A stretch of 64,000 nt of DNA, from assembly GCA_029962745.1 (NCBI GenBank), contig CM057167.1:17913184-17977183 (forward strand). Direction: 5' to 3'. A model generated the notes under the pieces. It was not told the DNA's origin. It did no database searches and was given only the letters and a program-made list of their open reading frames with translations. The stretch comes from Echinometra lucunter. Its lineage: Eukaryota > Echinodermata > Echinoidea > Camarodonta > Echinometridae. The position numbers were made by a program, and so were the translations under genes. Below, piece by piece: positions 60,188 through 64,000 of the stretch; positions within the stretch are counted from its first letter, which is position 1, and the number at the start of each line of letters is the position of its first letter.

Positions 60188-60490
60188 TGTCAGAGTCTAG
60201 ACACATTAACTCTGGAATAGTCTTCCTTCCTCAACCAATGTCAACGGGCATGCATCATCAATCGATAATTATATTTAAAAATCTCTTGAAAACTTATCTG
60301 TTTTAGGACAGTTTTCTGTAGACTTGTTTTGTTGTAGAACCAGTAGTCTTCCCTCTTAGCTATGATTTAATTCAGCCTATGCTATTGCTGCATATTTCCA
60401 CTATGTTGTCATGTGCAGTGGAGTATATTCCTATAGAAATTGGGCAATATAAATTTCCAATTATTATCATTATTGTTATCATTATCCGTT
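60188..60490 (+). mobile_element. L2/CR1-type LINE 3' end
   Basis: WNSLPSS in one frame then IIFKNLLKTYLF in another (60203-60306), the usual last residues of CR1/L2 ORF2, followed by a 3' UTR ending TTGGGCAATATAAATTTCC and ATTATT repeats. Confidence 0.6.
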
Positions 60491-60624
60491 TCGGTCAGTC
60501 GTGCATGGAAAAAAATATGCCTAGTTGTGAAGCATGAAACACAACAATGTATATTTCAGTCTTTGAAATTGTATAGTATGAAACGAAAATTACTAAAAAA
60601 TTATCCTTTGTATTTTAGTAAGCC

Positions 60625-60716
60625 GGGGTAATACTGGGAGCGTCTTGGGCACCTTATGAGGTGGATATCTATTATGTGCGCTATATAAATATCCAATATT
60701 ATTATTATTATTATAG
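60625..60716 (+). repeat. SINE/LINE tail fragment
   Basis: GTGCGCTATATAAATATCC followed by (ATT)n, a tail shared by many animal SINEs and their partner LINEs. Confidence 0.5.
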
Positions 60717-61240
60717 TTTCGCTTCAGTTTCGATCAATGTCCAAGCGCCGTTCTAGAGCAAAATCTTTGCAGGGGTGGGGGGCTATACGGGGGGCGTTGA
60801 GGATTGTAATGTATATTATAATTTATATGAAATTCAGATTGAATCTATATTGTCTAAATTCTTTTGGGGGAAGGGGCTTGAGTCCCCAAGCTCCCCCTAG
60901 AACCGCGCCATTCAATTATGGAATCCAGGGGAAAGGGGGAGGGTGTCTCCTCTTTCCTAAAAAAGGAGCCCTTGTTTTTGTTGTTGTCGTTGCTTGTGAG
61001 AATTTTGAAGAGTATAAAAAAGCACCAGAGAAGGTGACGAATCCACGATGGTTTATAATAATTTTTCCCCAAAATTTTTGTACCGGTTCATTTTTCAATA
61101 TACCGGTTCCGATTCTCCGATTGTATTTAATTGTACTTAAATGTTACTTCTTTTGAATTATTCTTGAATTACAGAATTGTACCCGACATTGAGGACAATA
61201 TTGAAATAAAATGATTTGATTTGGCTTGATTTGATTTTAT
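60717..61240 (+). other. Region before the acidic protein gene
   Basis: Contains a G-rich patch and ends in AAATAAAATGATTTGATTTG plus GATTTGAT repeats (61203-61238), which looks like a LINE tail. No coding frame that I believe. The gene's promoter, if immediate, would have to lie in this repeat-derived DNA. Confidence 0.35.
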
Positions 61241-61273
61241 CCAGCACATCTCGACATCAGCGTCAATATAATA

Positions 61274-61367
61274 ATGAGGCCAGCCAAGGTTGATATAAGA
61301 CGGGTGGCCATCCTCGTGGTCATTGTCCTGGTCGTCGTTCGTTTCGGCAGCAAACTCATCAGCGGAG
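61274..61367 (+). CDS. Unrecognised acidic membrane protein, exon 1 (signal anchor)
   Basis: 31 codons plus one base, ending G|GTATGT. Encodes MRPAKVDIRRVAILVVIVLV then VVRFGSKLISG: a short basic N-terminus followed by about 16 hydrophobic residues, the form of a type II signal anchor or uncleaved signal peptide. The leftover G plus AT from 62322 makes an Asp codon, so phase matches the second exon exactly. The start is the first ATG after an LINE-like tail at 61200-61240. Reading through the donor gives a longer frame, but it runs into a simple G-run and a MITE and is rejected. Confidence 0.68.
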
Positions 61368-61922
61368 GTATGTCGAAACGGTTATACGACACTGGCAATA
61401 ACTGCACTATGGTCAGGTCGTACATTACCAGACTAATACATTTTAACCATGGCTTAAATCTCTACCTAACGCTATCCCTAACCCTGAACTCTATAAAACT
61501 CAATTTGGAAAACCAAACCATCGTGATCACAGGCAAAGTCAAGCTTGAAGTACCATGTCGGATCACTGCGTGGCTACATCTTAATAACAATGAATGTAAC
61601 TTATATCTAGCGCCAAATCCGCTCTGTGGAGTGCTCAAGGAGCAGGAAGGGCGGGGAGTGGGGGGGGGGGGGGGGGCGAGGTGGAACCGGAAGTATATGC
61701 CTATAAACATTCATGTGTGGAAAACCACTCTGAGAAACGTAATTATCTGATTATAGGAATAGTATAAGTTTTGAATTGTCTTAGCATCATCATCAGTCTA
61801 ATGAAGTCCCTTAAGGTGGGTTTGATGGTTCTTTACCATTCGTCATATCTTGTGATTTCGCAATAACTGAATTACCAAAATAATTATCTAGGAATGATTT
61901 CCTACTGTATTATTTTCAATGC

Positions 61923-62243
61923 CAGGGGGTTGTTTCATAACGCTGCTCGTAAAGTTACGATTGAACGACTTGAATATGGGAAGCCAAATGGAATTCTCAA
62001 TCATTATAAATCGCATCAGCTAAAGGTGAAATATGCAGACGTAGATTAACATTACTCTTGTTTACAAACATTTATGTTGTGAAGTATATTGTTTGCCACA
62101 AATTAATTCAAATTATGGGAAATGCAGTCACACTTTGTTAAAACGTCAGGAAAAACTTTGGGCATCCCCTATGGCACTTCATATTCAAGTCGTTCGTAAA
62201 GTCATGCTTAACTTTATGAGCAGCTTTATGAAACGCACCCCTG
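61923..62243 (+). mobile_element. hAT-like MITE (family 3), in the intron of the acidic protein gene
   Basis: CAGGGGGTTGTTTCATAACG...CTTTATGAAACGCACCCCTG; CAGGGG ends and co-linear interior with 22285-22610. Target duplication not clear. Confidence 0.75.
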
Positions 62244-62321
62244 ATTACATGTATGTTTCATGTATTTGAAAGACATGTTCTGCTGCATCTTTTAATGACT
62301 TTATTTCAATTTCAATTACAG

Positions 62322-63334
62322 ATGATCATGATGATGGCCTTCAATTTTTGGAACGTTTGGACAAAGAATATTCCAATTATGAAAGTGATTCCGACGAAGT
62401 GCCGAGCCAATTCGATGGCGGCAATTTGCGGGATGAGAAAAACGAAAAGGAAATCGACTATGAATTCGCTGGCGGAAACGCAGAGTCGGACAAGACCAAG
62501 AACGTTCTCCAAAGCAATAACTCTGAAGGGAAGTATTATCATTATTATGATGGAAGTGAAGACAGCGTCAATGTGGAATTCGGTAGATGGTCGTCGTATT
62601 CGGGAAAGGCGTTTGAAAGCAGCTTGAAGAACACTCGTACAACTCTTAACGATATTTCTGCGACCATCGTCGAGAACATAGTGGCGAATGAAGCAAACCA
62701 AAACCACATCGATACGATGGGGAACGAAATCGAAGATAGCGTTAATGTGGAATTCGGTAGACGGTCGTCATATTCGGGAAAGGCGTTTGAAAGCAGCTTG
62801 AAGAACACTCGTATAACTCTTCACGATGTTTCTGCGACCATCGTCGAGAATATAGAGGCGAATGAAGCAACCGATAACCACAGCGGCAGGATTGCGAACG
62901 AAATCGACGTCGAAACTGACAACGATGACGCCGAGGTCGACGTGTACGAAAGTAATGCAGACGAGGAGATTATCAAGGAAAACGAGGAAGATGCGCTTAG
63001 AGAAGGCGTCGGAGGGGCTCCCATGGCAACCGAAAAACATGATGTTGCTGATTATCTGCCATATCCCCTGGTTACAAATTGGAAGGTTGAGCAGGAGGAT
63101 GATATTGATTATGAGAATATTGTTACACAGGAGAATATGTTAGAAAAAAGTGAGCACAATTTTGATAATGAGAATAGTAAAAATGCTACTGAGAGTAATG
63201 TTGATCTTGAAAATAATGTCGCTCAGGAGAACTACGCAAATTATGAGAATAATATCAATCATGGGATTAATGAACAGAGCAGAGATGAGAAAAACGGAGG
63301 AATGGTGACGAAGGCGAAGGGAGAATTAGACTGA
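62322..63334 (+). CDS. Unrecognised acidic protein, exon 2 (58-residue duplication)
   Basis: Acceptor TTTCAATTTCAATTACAG; 336 codons to TGA at 63334. With exon 1 the protein is 368 residues. It starts DDHDDGLQFLERLDKEYSNY and is rich in Asp, Glu and Asn throughout. Two tandem 58-residue units (about residues 111-168 and 169-226; DNA 62558-62731 and 62732-62905) share SVNVEFGR, SSYSGKAFESSLKNTR and SATIVENI. The C-terminal third is low-complexity, with repeated ENN, NYENN and QENY. Possible N-glycosylation sites are NNS and NAT. With the signal anchor this suggests a lumenal or extracellular acidic protein, but I recognise no family. It could also be only the stem region of a longer protein if another donor is used near the end. 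A MITE lies in the intron (61923-62243). Confidence 0.68.
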
Positions 63335-63364
63335 TTAGACCAAACTAATCATTAGCAAAATCAA

Positions 63365-64000
63365 AATATCTTAGAACTTACTGTACCCTCGATACACGCA
63401 GCAAAAGAGAAAGTCCCCCCTGTAGTCAACCGGCTAAAAGAATTACTTGGTTTGTCTATTAGAGACACTGAAAATATTTTTCTCAGACCTAGGAAATGCA
63501 CTTTGAATAGTAAACTTAGGGAATTCCAATTCAAAATGTTACATGGGATTATTTATACGAATCAAGATCTATATCGGTTTGGCCTGGCTCTTAGTAATTT
63601 GTGCTCCTTTTGCAAAAAGGAAGTAGAAACTTATCGGCATGTATTTCATGATTGTGAACACATTCGGTCGCTATGGAAGATAATCGGCGATACACTTAAC
63701 TTGCCCATTCTAAAAGATTTGAACTGGGAAGAAATATTTTTTGGTGTGCCTTTGGGCAATGTAGGGAAGACGTATTTATTGAATCATGTATTATTGTTAC
63801 TATAACATTTGATATTTCAAAGTAGAAAGAGAAATGTACCTCCAAACAGCCAAGAAGTGAAAGAAATATTAGTAGGAAATCAAGTTGAAGAAAAAAGATA
63901 GCACTTAATCGTAACACCCTATCATTACATTTGAAAAAAAAATGGGAGGCTTTTGATTTCCGGTGAATTGCGGAGTCCTTTCTTTTTTCCCGACGGATTA
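63365..64000 (+). mobile_element. LINE C-terminal remnant with zf-RVT domain
   Basis: Frame reads EKVPPVVNRLKELLG, then KLREFQFKMLHGIIYTNQDL, LCSFCKKEVETYRHVFHDCE and IRSLWK. The CxxC...H...C pattern after LREFQFK is the reverse-transcriptase-associated zinc-binding domain of non-LTR elements. In-frame stops from 63803 on; continues to the window edge. Starts within ~35 bp of the acidic protein stop codon. Confidence 0.75.

Noticed and set aside
61368..61750. Read-through extension of acidic gene exon 1
   Set aside because: Crosses a good GTATGT donor and a G-run; phase to the next exon supports splicing instead.
62312..62707. Minus-strand frames opposite the acidic gene
   Set aside because: Shadow frames of the + strand exon, mirroring its duplication.

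Overview
This is eukaryotic, animal nuclear DNA. It has long introns with GT-AG splice sites, an intact nuclear tRNA gene, AT-rich spacers, many microsatellites and a dense load of interspersed repeats. The repeat types (tRNA-derived SINEs, piggyBac-like and hAT-like MITEs, a Penelope-like element, a Helitron-like element with ~150-bp tandem units, L2/CR1-type and other LINE remnants) and the frequent ACATGTA words suggest a marine invertebrate deuterostome. A sea urchin or other echinoderm is my best guess (inference, not proven). A run of 500 N at 55715-56214 is an assembly gap.

Layout. Positions 1-22.6 kb show no convincing gene; they hold nested MITEs, SINEs, a Helitron-like element, a ~370-bp satellite-like array and microsatellites. 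A two-exon TRIM-NHL type gene (coiled coil, filamin-type repeat, NHL propeller; no RING or B-box seen) lies on the + strand: exon at 22673-22862, 4.9-kb intron, exon at 27748-29634. A 562-bp foldback element is inserted directly after its stop, and its 11-bp target duplication contains the stop codon. From 45.8 kb down to 33.9 kb on the minus strand are six exons of MMADHC (cobalamin trafficking protein, methylmalonic aciduria cblD type); the last coding part (~65 residues by comparison with the vertebrate protein) was not found. A pair of strong NRF-1-like and YY1-like sites at 47.06-47.14 kb may be its promoter.

From 48 to 58 kb the sequence is mostly transposons: an antisense LINE remnant, a 1.78-kb hAT-like element with a perfect 8-bp target duplication, and a decayed Penelope-like element with a well-preserved GIY-YIG endonuclease end. 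A tRNA gene with anticodon TCT (Arg) sits at 58277-58347. From 61.27 to 63.33 kb is a two-exon gene for an unrecognised 368-residue acidic protein with a signal anchor and a 58-residue internal duplication. The window ends in a LINE 3' remnant.

The genes do not form a pathway. The TRIM-NHL protein is probably an RNA-binding or protein-binding regulator, MMADHC acts in vitamin B12 delivery, and the acidic protein is of unknown role. The main interest is how mobile elements are nested in, and shape, these loci: clean empty-site comparisons inside the window define the Helitron-like element ends, and several families have readable target duplications.
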